Under the pieces are notes generated by a model. That model was not told where the DNA came from. It did no database searches and saw nothing but the letters and a program-made list of their open reading frames with translations. A stretch of DNA of 64,000 nucleotides, from assembly GCF_020809045.1 (NCBI RefSeq), contig NZ_CP078079.1, positions 3,720,001 to 3,784,000 of the forward strand, read 5' to 3'. This DNA is from Pseudarthrobacter sp. L1SW. Its GTDB lineage: Bacteria; Actinomycetota; Actinomycetes; Actinomycetales; Micrococcaceae. Numbering within the stretch: position 1 is the stretch's first letter; each line of letters opens with the position of its first letter. The position numbers and the translations under genes are program-made. Below, piece by piece: positions 1 to 7,985 of this stretch.

Positions 1-489
1 AACTCCGGCGAGCGCGCCGTTGTCCGGGCATCGGGCACCTCCGCCGAGCACCCGGGACTGGTGGTGACCACCACCTATTCGGCCAACGCCGAGGACCCGT
101 GGATCACGGCGAGATCGGAATTCCGGAACACAACCCAGGCAGCGCTCCCGCTCTGGGTTGGTGACGCCATGGACCACGACGGCACCGGCCAGCGCAGCGG
201 GGTGGCCGGCCACCCCGTGATCAATACGGGCACGGCAGCCAGCTATGAGCCCAGCGGCAACTGGATCGGCCAGACCGGGACAGGTGCGGACCAGCAGACG
301 TACGGCCTGGTCTACACCGCGGAGAGCGGCAAGTTCACCGGATACGGCTTCCGCAACTGGATCATGAGCAAGTTCCAGGTTGAGATCCCCGCCGGCGGCA
401 GCCACACCCTGGACCGCAGGATCGTGGTGGCTCCGAACGGGGGAGCCGAGAATCCCTTCACCGTGCTGGACCAACTGGCCGCCCCGTAG
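1..489 (+). CDS. C-terminal part of an unrecognised protein (5' end outside window)
   Basis: An open frame runs in from the left edge and stops at 487-489. About 162 residues are visible, rich in Gly, Thr and Ser with many aromatic residues. The end has the look of a beta-sandwich, or of the C-terminal domain of a secreted or carbohydrate-active protein. I do not recognise a family and the start and N-terminal domains are missing, so no function is assigned. A strong palindromic terminator follows 20 nt later. Confidence 0.6.
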   Translation, partial: NSGERAVVRASGTSAEHPGLVVTTTYSANAEDPWITARSEFRNTTQAALPLWVGDAMDHDGTGQRSGVAGHPVINTGTAASYEPSGNWIGQTGTGADQQTYGLVYTAESGKFTGYGFRNWIMSKFQVEIPAGGSHTLDRRIVVAPNGGAENPFTVLDQLAAP

Positions 490-508
490 TTTGGGCGACA
501 CGTAAGAC

Positions 509-547
509 CATCAAGGGGAGGGCCGGATCGCGGCCCTCCCCTTGATG
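509..547. terminator. Bidirectional hairpin terminator between convergent genes
   Basis: A perfect 17-bp stem (arms 509-525 and 531-547) with a 5-nt loop lies between the plus-strand gene ending at 489 and the minus-strand gene ending at 597. Its position between convergent stops suggests it ends transcription from both sides. There is no long T-tract, which is common in high-GC actinobacteria. Confidence 0.75.
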
Positions 548-596
548 CGTTTGCGTAACAGGCCTTCGTCCAGGCCTTCAGGGGACGAAGGCGGCG

Positions 597-1883
597 TTAC
601 GCGATGATCCGCGCCGCCCCTGCCAGCCCGGCCAGGGAGTCGGCCAGGGCGAGCGCGCCCGCCTCCGCGTCCCGGTCCTCCACCAGCTCCTCGGGGGAAT
701 GCGAGATGCCCGTCGGATTCCTGACGAACAACATGGCGGTGGGGATCTGCGAAGCCAGCACGCCGGCGTCGTGCCCTGCCCCGGTGTCCAGGACCGGCGC
801 GTCCGGCAACAACGCGCGCAACCGGTCCCGCAGTCCGGCGTCGAAGTGCACGGTGGGGCTGAGCGACTCAGTGGTGAGGCTGGCAGCGCAGCCTTCCTCG
901 GCGGCCAGGACCTGGGCGGTGAGCCCGATGGCCTCCACCAGCGCTGCCGTGACGGAGTCGTCCGGATGCCGCACGTCGATCCACAGGTCCACGCGGGAGG
1001 CAATGACGTTGGTGCCCCCGGGGACAGGCTGGAGCCGGCCCACGGTGGCCCGCGCATCGCGGTACTTGCGGGCAGTGTCCCGGATGGCCACCATCACCTT
1101 GGCCGCTGCGATCATGGGATCCTTGCGGTCCTTCATGAGGGTGGTGCCGGCGTGGTTGCCTTGCCCGGAAATGCTGAGCTTCCACCGTCCGTGGCCCAGG
1201 ATGGACGAGCCGATCGCCACGGGCCGGTTCAGGTCAGCCAGGCCCCTCCCCTGCTCCACATGCAGTTCCACGAACACGCCGAGCTGTTGCAGGGCCTTGT
1301 AGTCGGCGCCGACCAGCCGCGGATCCTGGCCGTTCGCCGCTGCAACGTCCGCATAGGTGTTGCCGTCCGGATCCTTCAGCCGGCGGGCCTTGTCCGAATC
1401 CAGCCCGCCTGTCAGGAGCCGTGACCCCAGGCAGGCCACACCGAAGCGGGAGCCTTCCTCTTCGGGAAAGACGGCGATGGCCAGCGGCCTCCGGGGACGG
1501 AGGCCGCGGGCTTTGAGGAGGTCGACGGCGACCAGCGCCGAGGCGACCCCCAGCGGACCGTCGTACTCGCCTCCGCCGGGGACGGAATCCAGGTGGCTGC
1601 CGGTGACGACCGCGTCCTGGCGAATGCCGGCGGCGGTGTCCCACCAGGCCCAGATGATGCCGTTGTGGTCGGTGTGGACATCCAGGCCGCGCCGTTCTGC
1701 CTGGTCAATGAACCAGCTGCGCAGGTCCGTTTCCGCCGTGGAGAACACCGGCCGCGAATATCCGCCCCGGGATGCATCCCTGCCGATGGTGGAGATGTCC
1801 TGCAGCAGGCTGGTGACAGTGGGGGCGCTCGTCCGGCCGGAAGGCAAGGCCTCCGCCGTGGGGACTGTTTGTGGAATGCTCAC
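597..1883 (-). CDS. M20-family amidohydrolase (allantoate amidohydrolase / N-carbamoyl-L-amino-acid hydrolase type)
   Basis: This 428-residue protein belongs to the binuclear-metal M20/M28 amidohydrolases that cut N-carbamoyl or ureido groups. Visible metal and catalytic positions are H97 in TGSHLDS, D108 in EYDGP, E141-E142 in the EEEG motif, H208 in ELHVEQG and a C-terminal His in GAGHDAG. The GTG start at 1883 is chosen because it overlaps the stop of the upstream sarcosine oxidase-like gene by 4 bp (GTGA). A longer in-frame extension to 2018 would overlap that gene deeply. It is the last gene of the minus-strand operon starting near 7467. The substrate (allantoate, N-carbamoyl amino acid or N-carbamoylsarcosine) cannot be fixed from sequence. 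Confidence 0.85.
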   Translation of the reverse strand: MSIPQTVPTAEALPSGRTSAPTVTSLLQDISTIGRDASRGGYSRPVFSTAETDLRSWFIDQAERRGLDVHTDHNGIIWAWWDTAAGIRQDAVVTGSHLDSVPGGGEYDGPLGVASALVAVDLLKARGLRPRRPLAIAVFPEEEGSRFGVACLGSRLLTGGLDSDKARRLKDPDGNTYADVAAANGQDPRLVGADYKALQQLGVFVELHVEQGRGLADLNRPVAIGSSILGHGRWKLSISGQGNHAGTTLMKDRKDPMIAAAKVMVAIRDTARKYRDARATVGRLQPVPGGTNVIASRVDLWIDVRHPDDSVTAALVEAIGLTAQVLAAEEGCAASLTTESLSPTVHFDAGLRDRLRALLPDAPVLDTGAGHDAGVLASQIPTAMLFVRNPTGISHSPEELVEDRDAEAGALALADSLAGLAGAARIIA

Positions 1884-3067
1884 TGGTTTCCGTCCTGGAT
1901 GGTGGCAGGTGTTGACGTCGCGGCCCGGAACCGGCCCGGAACCGGCCCCGCACCGGTGGCCAGGTCCGCGGCCCACTGGCCGATGAGCGGCGCGAACTTG
2001 GCACCATGCCCCGAGCACGGCGAGAGCACCGTAAGGTTGTCCGCCCGGTCGATCACGAAGTCCTCGTCCGGCGTGTTGGTGAACAGGCAGGTGGTCTCGG
2101 CATACGGTTCGGGGTCCAGCCCGGGCAGGTAGCGGCGGACGTAGTCCACCACCCGCGCCCGGTTGGCCGGGTCCACCTCACCGGTCTGGTGTGCCGCGGA
2201 AGGGATGAGCTTGCCGCCGTTGTATTCGGCGACTTTCTGGCCGGCAAAGCCGGCGTCGCGTCCACCCGGCAGGCCGTAGGCCTGGATATCGGCGGCCTTG
2301 TGGATGAACGTGGGCCAGGCAGCGGCACCCGAGGCTGCACCGCCGTCGTAATCCCTGTATGTGAAGTGGAACGCCTGCTCCTGGCGGACCGTGATCTCGG
2401 GAAGACCGGCCAGGAAACCCGCCGGCAGGGCCAACCGCCCCAGCAACCCCGGCAGCCAGCCGCCGGCGCTGACCACCACATTGCCCGCGTCCACCGTTTC
2501 CCCCGTGCTGGAATGCAGCCGGTAACCGCTGCCGTTCCGCTCCACGCTGTGCAGCTCCCAGCCGGTCAGCAGCCTGGCGCCATGCCCGACGGCGAGGCCC
2601 ACCATGGCGTTGACGGCGGCTTCCGCATCAACCACCCCGGCGCCGGGATGCCAGAGGACCTCCGTATCGAAGGCGATCTGCGGCCAGCGCTTGCGGGCGT
2701 CGGCCGCGGAGAGCAGCTCGTGCTCAATGCCCTCAGCAGCAAGCACCGAGGCCAGGAGCCGCGGATTGCGCTCCGGGCCGTAATCCGCGGCGCCGGACGG
2801 CGTGATCAGCTCGCTTCCGGATGCGGCGGTCAGCCCGTTCCACAGCTCCTTCGACTCCAGCACGGCCCGGGTATAAAAAGCATCCGGGTAGGCGTAGCGG
2901 AAGATCCGGGCGGAGCCGTGGGAACTGCCGTCGTGGGCGGCCGGAACGTCACGCTCCAACAGGGTGATCTGGTGGCCGCGGGAGGCCAGCTGCCAGGCCG
3001 TTGCGGCCCCCGCCAGTCCGGCGCCCACCACCACATAATCTGAGGCGTCGGATAAAGCCGCAGGCAT
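1880..3067 (-). CDS. Monomeric sarcosine oxidase / N-methyl amino acid oxidase-like FAD enzyme (SolA type)
   Basis: The 395-residue flavoprotein has an N-terminal GxGxxG dinucleotide site (G15, G17, G20). Near residue 327 is the segment CLFTNTPDEDFVID, which matches the region where monomeric sarcosine oxidase attaches FAD covalently to Cys. SGHGAKFAP near the C-terminus is also typical. Family members oxidise secondary N-methyl amino acids to the amino acid, formaldehyde and H2O2. The ATG at 3067 has a GGGGAG Shine-Dalgarno site and overlaps the upstream stop (TGATG), so translation is coupled to the FMN glutamate synthase-like gene. By context its substrate could be N-methylglutamate; this is inference, and sarcosine is equally possible. 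Confidence 0.85.
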   Translation of the reverse strand: MPAALSDASDYVVVGAGLAGAATAWQLASRGHQITLLERDVPAAHDGSSHGSARIFRYAYPDAFYTRAVLESKELWNGLTAASGSELITPSGAADYGPERNPRLLASVLAAEGIEHELLSAADARKRWPQIAFDTEVLWHPGAGVVDAEAAVNAMVGLAVGHGARLLTGWELHSVERNGSGYRLHSSTGETVDAGNVVVSAGGWLPGLLGRLALPAGFLAGLPEITVRQEQAFHFTYRDYDGGAASGAAAWPTFIHKAADIQAYGLPGGRDAGFAGQKVAEYNGGKLIPSAAHQTGEVDPANRARVVDYVRRYLPGLDPEPYAETTCLFTNTPDEDFVIDRADNLTVLSPCSGHGAKFAPLIGQWAADLATGAGPVPGRFRAATSTPATIQDGNQ

Positions 3068-4419
3068 CAGAAGCTCCCCTGCACTCCGGGAATCCAACTG
3101 GTGCCCGCCAGCGGCACGCGGGCCATGGCGGAGGCCTCGATGGTCAGCGCCACCAGGTCCTCGGGCTCAAGGTTGTGCAGGTGGGACTTGCCGCAGGCCC
3201 GGGCAATGGTCTGGGCCTCCATGGTGAGGACGCGCAGGTAGTTGGCCAGGCGCTTGCCCGCAGCCACCGGCTCCAGGCGGGAGGACAGCTCCGGGTCCTG
3301 GGTGGTGATGCCGGCGGGGTCGCGGCCGTCCTGGAAGTCGTCGTAGAAGCCGGCCGCGGAACCCAGTTCCGCGTATTCGGCGGCGTAGCGGGGATCGTTG
3401 TCGCCGAGCGCGATGAGGGCTGCCGTGCCAATAGCCACCGCGTCGGCACCCAGGGCCATGGCCTTGGCCACGTCCGCCCCGGTGCGGATTCCGCCGGAAA
3501 CGATCAGCTGGACCTTGCGGTGCACCCCGAGTTCCTGCAGCGCCTGCACCGCCTGCGGGATGGCGGCGAGCGTGGGGATGCCCACATTCTCGATGAACAC
3601 CTGCTGCGTCGCCGCGGTGCCGCCCTGCATGCCGTCCACCACCACCACGTCCGCACCCGACTTCACGGCGAGCGCGGTGTCGTAGTACGGCCGGGACGCG
3701 CCAACCTTGACGTAGATGGGGGTCTTCCAGTCGGTGATTTCGCGCAGCTCGCCAATCTTGATTTCCAGGTCGTCCGGGCCGGTCCAGTCCGGGTGGCGGC
3801 TGGCGGAGCGCTGGTCGATGCCCACGGGCAGGGTGCGCATTCCGGCCACGCGCTCGGTGATCTTCTGGCCCAGGAGCATGCCGCCGCCGCCGGGCTTGGC
3901 GCCCTGGCCCAGCACGATCTCGATGGCGTCGGCCTTGCGCAGGTCGTCCGGGTTCATGCCGTAGCGGGAGGGCAGGTACTGGTACACGAGGTGCTTGGAC
4001 TGGCCGCGCTCCTCCGGCGTCATGCCGCCGTCGCCCGTTGTGGTGGAGGTGCCCACCTCGGACGCGCCGCGGCCCAGCGCCTCCTTGGCGTTGGCGGACA
4101 GGGCGCCGAAGCTCATGCCGGCGATGGTCACGGGGGTCTGAAGGTGCAGCGGGCGGGTGGCGTGCCGGTCCCCGAGGACGACGTCGGTATCGCACTTTTC
4201 GCGGTAGCCCTCCAGCGGGTAGCGGGACATGGAGGCGCCGAGGAAGAGCAGGTCGTCAAAGTGCGGGACCTTGCGCTTGGCGCCCCAGCCGCGGATGTCG
4301 TAGACGCCGGTGGCGGCGGCGCGCTGGATGTCCGCAATGGTGGCGCGGTCGAACGTGGCGGACTCGCGGAGGCCGAGCGCAGCGATATCGGCAGGAGCGG
4401 GAAGGGAGGTGATGGTCAT
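3067..4419 (-). CDS. glxD: FMN-binding glutamate synthase-like subunit (GlxD / MgsC type)
   Basis: This 450-residue protein corresponds to the central FMN/synthase domain of glutamate synthase as a stand-alone subunit. The barrel is recognisable from PVTIAGMSFGALS (about 96-108), the Gly-rich segment at 171-184 with GQGAKPGGGGMLLG, VVVDGMQGGTAATQ and the phosphate-binding SGGIRTG. It pairs with the amidotransferase and GXGXG subunits just upstream. In methylotrophs, homologous three-subunit enzymes (MgsABC) make N-methylglutamate; in rhizobia they are called GlxBCD and lack a firm function. Only 9 bp separate it from the preceding stop. I am confident of the family, less so of the reaction. 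Confidence 0.85.
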   Translation of the reverse strand: MTITSLPAPADIAALGLRESATFDRATIADIQRAAATGVYDIRGWGAKRKVPHFDDLLFLGASMSRYPLEGYREKCDTDVVLGDRHATRPLHLQTPVTIAGMSFGALSANAKEALGRGASEVGTSTTTGDGGMTPEERGQSKHLVYQYLPSRYGMNPDDLRKADAIEIVLGQGAKPGGGGMLLGQKITERVAGMRTLPVGIDQRSASRHPDWTGPDDLEIKIGELREITDWKTPIYVKVGASRPYYDTALAVKSGADVVVVDGMQGGTAATQQVFIENVGIPTLAAIPQAVQALQELGVHRKVQLIVSGGIRTGADVAKAMALGADAVAIGTAALIALGDNDPRYAAEYAELGSAAGFYDDFQDGRDPAGITTQDPELSSRLEPVAAGKRLANYLRVLTMEAQTIARACGKSHLHNLEPEDLVALTIEASAMARVPLAGTSWIPGVQGSF

Positions 4420-4428
4420 GAAGGCCTC

Positions 4429-5160
4429 CTAGTAGGCAGTCGAGTTGTCGACGTGGAAGTGGTAGAGGTTCCGGGCTGAGCCGTAGCGCTTGAATTCGGC
4501 CGGGTTGTCCGTGCGGCCGGCAGCGGCCAGCAGTTCCGCGAGTTCGGCCAGGTGCTCTTCGCGCACCGGCTTTTCGATGCAGTCGGCGCCGAGCGAGGCC
4601 ACCGAGCCCTTGACGTAGATCCGGGCCTCGTAGATGGAGTCGCCCAGCGCGTCGCCGGCGTCACCACAGACCACCAGCCGGCCGGCCTGGGCCATGAACG
4701 CGGACATGTGGCCTATGTTGCCGCCCACCACAATGTCCACGCCCTTCATCGAAATCCCGCAGCGGGCACCGGCGTTCCCGTCGATTACAACCAGGCCGCC
4801 ATGGCCGGTGGCCGCTGCGGACTGGGACGCGTCACCCTTGACGTGGACCTTCCCGGACATGATGTTTTCCGCCAGTCCGACGCCGGCATTGCCGTTGATG
4901 GCCACGCTCCCCTTTTGGTGCATCCCGGCTGCGTAGTACCCGGCGTGGCCGTCGATGGTCACCGTGATATCCGCATCGATGCCGACGGCCAGGCTGTGCT
5001 TCCCGCCCGGGTTGGCCACTACCCAGGACTTCCCGTCTGCCGCGTTGTGGATAGCCTCGTTGAGTTCCCGGACGGTGCTGGCGGCCAGGTCAACGGCCGT
5101 TGCCTGTTCCGCGCTGGCAGCTGCAGGGGCAAGGGTTTCGGGGGCTGTCAGAGTGACCAT
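4429..5160 (-). CDS. glxC: GXGXG-repeat subunit of a split glutamate synthase-like enzyme (GlxC / MgsB type)
   Basis: The 243-residue protein is the free-standing equivalent of the C-terminal right-handed beta-helix of glutamate synthase. Repeating Gly-rich turns appear as INGNAGVGLAENIMSG, VKGDASQS, VIDGNAGARCG, VVGGNIGHMS and VCGDAGDALGDS. In large glutamate synthases this domain is structural and helps shape the ammonia tunnel. The ATG at 5160 overlaps the end of the amidotransferase gene by 13 bp, which implies coupled translation and a stoichiometric complex with the flanking subunits. Confidence 0.85.
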   Translation of the reverse strand: MVTLTAPETLAPAAASAEQATAVDLAASTVRELNEAIHNAADGKSWVVANPGGKHSLAVGIDADITVTIDGHAGYYAAGMHQKGSVAINGNAGVGLAENIMSGKVHVKGDASQSAAATGHGGLVVIDGNAGARCGISMKGVDIVVGGNIGHMSAFMAQAGRLVVCGDAGDALGDSIYEARIYVKGSVASLGADCIEKPVREEHLAELAELLAAAGRTDNPAEFKRYGSARNLYHFHVDNSTAY

Positions 5161-6056
5161 GTGTAGACCTTTCCGGGTTCCGGTTCAAAGATGCGCGCGT
5201 TGTTGATGCCGGGCAGGGATGCCAGTGCCCGGTATTCGGAGGCCATGGCCACGTAGTCGTCCGTTTCCGCGATGATGGCGGGCTTGCAGGCGATGGGGTC
5301 GCGGACCACGGCCATGCTGTCCGCGGTGGTGACCACCAGGGTGTAGAAACCGTCCAGGACCTTGCCCAGGTTCACCAGGGCTTCCTCAAGGGTGTCGCCC
5401 TGCTTCAGCCGGGAGGCGACGTAGCGGGCGCCCACCTCGGTGTCGTTTTCCGAGTCGAATACCACGCCCTCGCGCTTGAGCTCCCGCCGGACGGTGGCGT
5501 GGTTGGAGAACGAGCCGTTGTGCACCAGGCACAGATCGTCCGCAACGGAGAACGGGTGCGAGCCGCCCGCGGTAACCGCGGATTCGGTGGCCATCCGGGT
5601 GTGGGACAGGCCCTGGCTTCCGGCCATCGCCTCCAGCCCGTGCTCGGCGGCGACCTCCATCGGGTGGCCCACGCTCTTCATCACGGCAACGTGCTCGCCG
5701 CGGCCGATAATGGTGGAGCCGGGCACGGTTTCGCTGACGGCCTTCACCAGGAGGTCGGTCCCGACGGCGGCGCTCACCAGGGTGGTATCGCCCACCACTT
5801 TGACGGCTGCCTGTGCTTCAGACGGGAGGAGAGACGCGACGCCGGCGGTAATTGCCGCCGTCGTCATCCCCTGGTCCTTGCCCAGGAGGCTCAGGGTGGA
5901 GGTGCCCTCCTGGACGAGGCCGGGGGTGTTGTAGACGGCGAGGCCGGCCGAGTCTGGTCCGCGGTCCACGATCTGGCAGAGCATCGAGGACAGCAGGCTG
6001 CCCATCCGGGGACGCAGCGAGGGGTTGCGCAGCTGCAGCGCGGCGATTCCGCACAT
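5148..6056 (-). CDS. glxB: Class II glutamine amidotransferase subunit (GlxB / MgsA type)
   Basis: The start at 6056 is fixed by the sequence MCGIAALQ: removing Met exposes the Cys nucleophile of class II (Ntn) amidotransferases. An AAGGA site lies just upstream, and the in-frame extension to 6122 would bury that Cys. The 302-residue protein also shows SHTRMATES and LVHNGSFSNH, the usual glutamine-binding and active-site loops of PurF/GltB-like amidotransferases. Its job is to release ammonia, or methylamine from gamma-glutamylmethylamide in the Mgs case, for the FMN subunit encoded downstream. It is the second gene of the operon after the glutamine synthetase relative. Confidence 0.87.
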   Translation of the reverse strand: MCGIAALQLRNPSLRPRMGSLLSSMLCQIVDRGPDSAGLAVYNTPGLVQEGTSTLSLLGKDQGMTTAAITAGVASLLPSEAQAAVKVVGDTTLVSAAVGTDLLVKAVSETVPGSTIIGRGEHVAVMKSVGHPMEVAAEHGLEAMAGSQGLSHTRMATESAVTAGGSHPFSVADDLCLVHNGSFSNHATVRRELKREGVVFDSENDTEVGARYVASRLKQGDTLEEALVNLGKVLDGFYTLVVTTADSMAVVRDPIACKPAIIAETDDYVAMASEYRALASLPGINNARIFEPEPGKVYTWSL

Positions 6057-6084
6057 GGTGGTCCTTTGCTTGGGTAGTAGGGGA

Positions 6085-7467
6085 TCAGATTGATGTGAGG
6101 TACGTGCGGATTTCCCAGTCACTGACCTGGTTGTGCCAGGTGAGGAATTCCTCTTCCTTGGCGTCCGCGTAGTAGCTGCCGATGGCGGGGTCGCCGCTGA
6201 GGCTGGCCAGGATCACTGGGTCTTTGCGCAGCGCTTCCACCGTATGGAGCAGGGTGGCCGGGAGGGAATGCGCGGCCGGCCTGGACTCCCCTGGCCCGGA
6301 CGGCATGCCCGGGTCCAGCGACTTCTCCACGCCGTCCAGCCCGGCGGCAATGGCAGTGGCGATGGCAAGGTACGGGTTGGCCGAACCGTCACCGGAGCGC
6401 AGTTCGATCCGCTTGTTGTCCGGCACCCGGATCATGTGGGTGCGGTCGTTGCCGCCGAAGGAGGCCTTCCGCGGAGACCAGGTGGCGCCGGAGGAGCTGG
6501 TGGTGGCGCCGGTCCGCTTGTACGAGTTCACGGTGGGAGCGAGGAAGGCCTGCAGCGCGGGGGCGTGGTCCAGGATGCCGGCAATGAACGAATAGGCGAG
6601 GCCGGAGAGCCCAAGGCCGCGGCCGTCGTCGTCCGTTCCCTCGGCGGGGAACAGCGCGGTGGCGCCTTGCCACAGGGAAAGGTGGAAGTGCAGGCCGGTG
6701 CCGGTGCGGTCCGTAAACGGCTTGGGCATGAACGTGGCGGTCATGCCCCGCTGCCCGGCCAGGATGTTCAGGATGTAGCGGAGGGACACCACACGGTCCG
6801 CGGTGGTGAGGGCGTCGGCGTAGTTGAAGTTCTGCTCGAACTGGCCGGCGGCGTCCTCGTGGTCGTTGGCGTAGTTGCCCCAGCCCAGGCTGTTCATCGC
6901 CCCGGAGATGGAGGTCAGGTGGTCGTACATGCGGGTCACGCCGCGGGCGTCGTAGCAGGGGCGGGGCGAATCGTCCTTGTCATCGGCGGTACTCAGCGTC
7001 CCGTCGTCGTTCTTCTTCACCAGGAAGTATTCAACCTCGGCGCCCACTTTTGCCTGCATGCCCTGGCCTGCCAGGCGGGCGAGCGTGTTCTTGAGGATGA
7101 CGCGCGGGGCGTAGGGCCAGGGCTTGCCGTCCACGTGCGGGTCGCAGTGGATGATGGCCAGGCCCTCCTTGATGAAGGGAACCGGGGTGAAGGACGCGGG
7201 ATCCGGGATGGCGATCAGGTCCGGGTCCTGCGGCTTCTGGCCCATCAGGCCGGCAGCGTAGCCGGCAAAACCCATCGCTCCGTTTTCGAGCTCATCGGCG
7301 GCTTCCACCGGGACCAGCTTGGCGCAGGGCTTCCCCGTCATGTCCACAAAGGTGGCCAGGAGGAAGCGGACGTCGTGTGCCTTGGCGATGTCTGCAAGGG
7401 AAATACGGGCGGCGCCCTCCGCCAGGGGTGCCTCTGTTGGTACTTCAGGTGTCGCGACACTTGTCAT
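6085..7467 (-). CDS. glnT: Type III glutamine synthetase-like enzyme (GlnT / gamma-glutamylmethylamide synthetase type)
   Basis: This 460-residue protein has the glutamine synthetase catalytic fold: EVEYFLVKK (metal site), HEDAAGQFEQNF (glutamate site), TGLHFHLSLW (the ATP-region HxHxS motif) and RIELRSGDGSANPYLA. Length and motifs fit the GlnT/GmaS branch rather than the housekeeping GlnA. Such enzymes amidate glutamate with ammonia or, in GmaS, with methylamine. It is the first gene of a tight minus-strand operon (glnT-glxB-glxC-glxD-oxidase-amidohydrolase), so the product could pass straight to the split synthase. Telling GlnT from GmaS needs assay or phylogeny. Confidence 0.85.
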   Translation of the reverse strand: MTSVATPEVPTEAPLAEGAARISLADIAKAHDVRFLLATFVDMTGKPCAKLVPVEAADELENGAMGFAGYAAGLMGQKPQDPDLIAIPDPASFTPVPFIKEGLAIIHCDPHVDGKPWPYAPRVILKNTLARLAGQGMQAKVGAEVEYFLVKKNDDGTLSTADDKDDSPRPCYDARGVTRMYDHLTSISGAMNSLGWGNYANDHEDAAGQFEQNFNYADALTTADRVVSLRYILNILAGQRGMTATFMPKPFTDRTGTGLHFHLSLWQGATALFPAEGTDDDGRGLGLSGLAYSFIAGILDHAPALQAFLAPTVNSYKRTGATTSSSGATWSPRKASFGGNDRTHMIRVPDNKRIELRSGDGSANPYLAIATAIAAGLDGVEKSLDPGMPSGPGESRPAAHSLPATLLHTVEALRKDPVILASLSGDPAIGSYYADAKEEEFLTWHNQVSDWEIRTYLTSI

Positions 7468-7502
7468 CGGAACTGTCCTGTTCGCTTGCTGTTACTTGAT
7501 AT

Positions 7503-7540
7503 GAAACATTGTTGAACCACAGTAGTCAAAGTGGTGTTTC
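7503..7540. promoter_or_regulatory. Imperfect inverted repeat in the glnT promoter region
   Basis: GAAACA (7503-7508) and ACCAC (7516-7520) are mirrored by GTGGTGTTTC at 7531-7540, forming an interrupted dyad about 35 nt upstream of glnT. It could be an operator for the XRE-cupin regulator at 11114-11713, but there is no second copy in the window to support this. Confidence 0.3.
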
Positions 7541-7985
7541 AAGAGGGCGCAGGAAATGTTAAATCTGGATGACGGAGAGCGCGGCTTGCCGCACTGGATG
7601 ATTAACCTGCCGAAAACCAACCCGCTGAAGGGTTACTCGAGGAGTTATCGGGGGTGCGGCTGGGGCCTGTGGAGTTTGCTGATAAATGGCGGCGTTTTGT
7701 GATCGCTCTTTGTCGCACCACTGCTCGCTGGCTGTCTTGAATCTATAGGGATTCGAGGCAGAAAGGTTTTGAGACACCCCAGATTAGGAACGCCAACGGG
7801 ATACTCGACTACCGGCAGCGGCGTATTTCTGCCGTCAGTATTCACCCGGTAATAGGTGGACTCATTCTGGTGGTTCGGACACTGAGGTATGAGTGGGCAT
7901 CAGAATCGGCCTGTCCTCACTCAATGGAATCAGGTAGGTTCGCGGGAGACTCGTGGAAAAACTGCGGATTGGGGGGAGAGATCGG
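7541..7985. other. Gene-free stretch at the left edge of a foreign-looking patch
   Basis: No convincing gene is seen. Composition is visibly more AT-rich than the flanking operons, and short frames on both strands have random-looking translations. The only structured element is a 17-bp repeat at 7762-7778 matched in inverted orientation near 10.3 kb. A purine-rich Shine-Dalgarno site at 7971-7980 closes the stretch. Confidence 0.5.
7762..7778 (-). repeat. 17-bp inverted repeat, left copy
   Basis: The reverse complement of this site reads GGTGTCTCAAAACCTTT and matches 15 of 17 positions of GGTGTCTCGAAACCCTT at 10325-10341. The two copies point away from each other and bracket about 2.5 kb holding the unrecognised gene and the HAD hydrolase. 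The GTGTCTC core also recurs beside the broken recombinase. Confidence 0.5.

Noticed and set aside
597..2018. Longer amidohydrolase starting at 2018
   Set aside because: It overlaps the oxidase gene by 139 bp, and the GTG at 1883 has the typical 4-bp overlap of coupled genes.
3001..4479. Long plus-strand open frame of 492 codons opposite the FMN glutamate synthase-like gene
   Set aside because: It is antisense to a gene with clear FMN and glutamate synthase motifs; the translation is low-complexity Gly/His/Val-rich, as expected for the complement of high-GC coding DNA.
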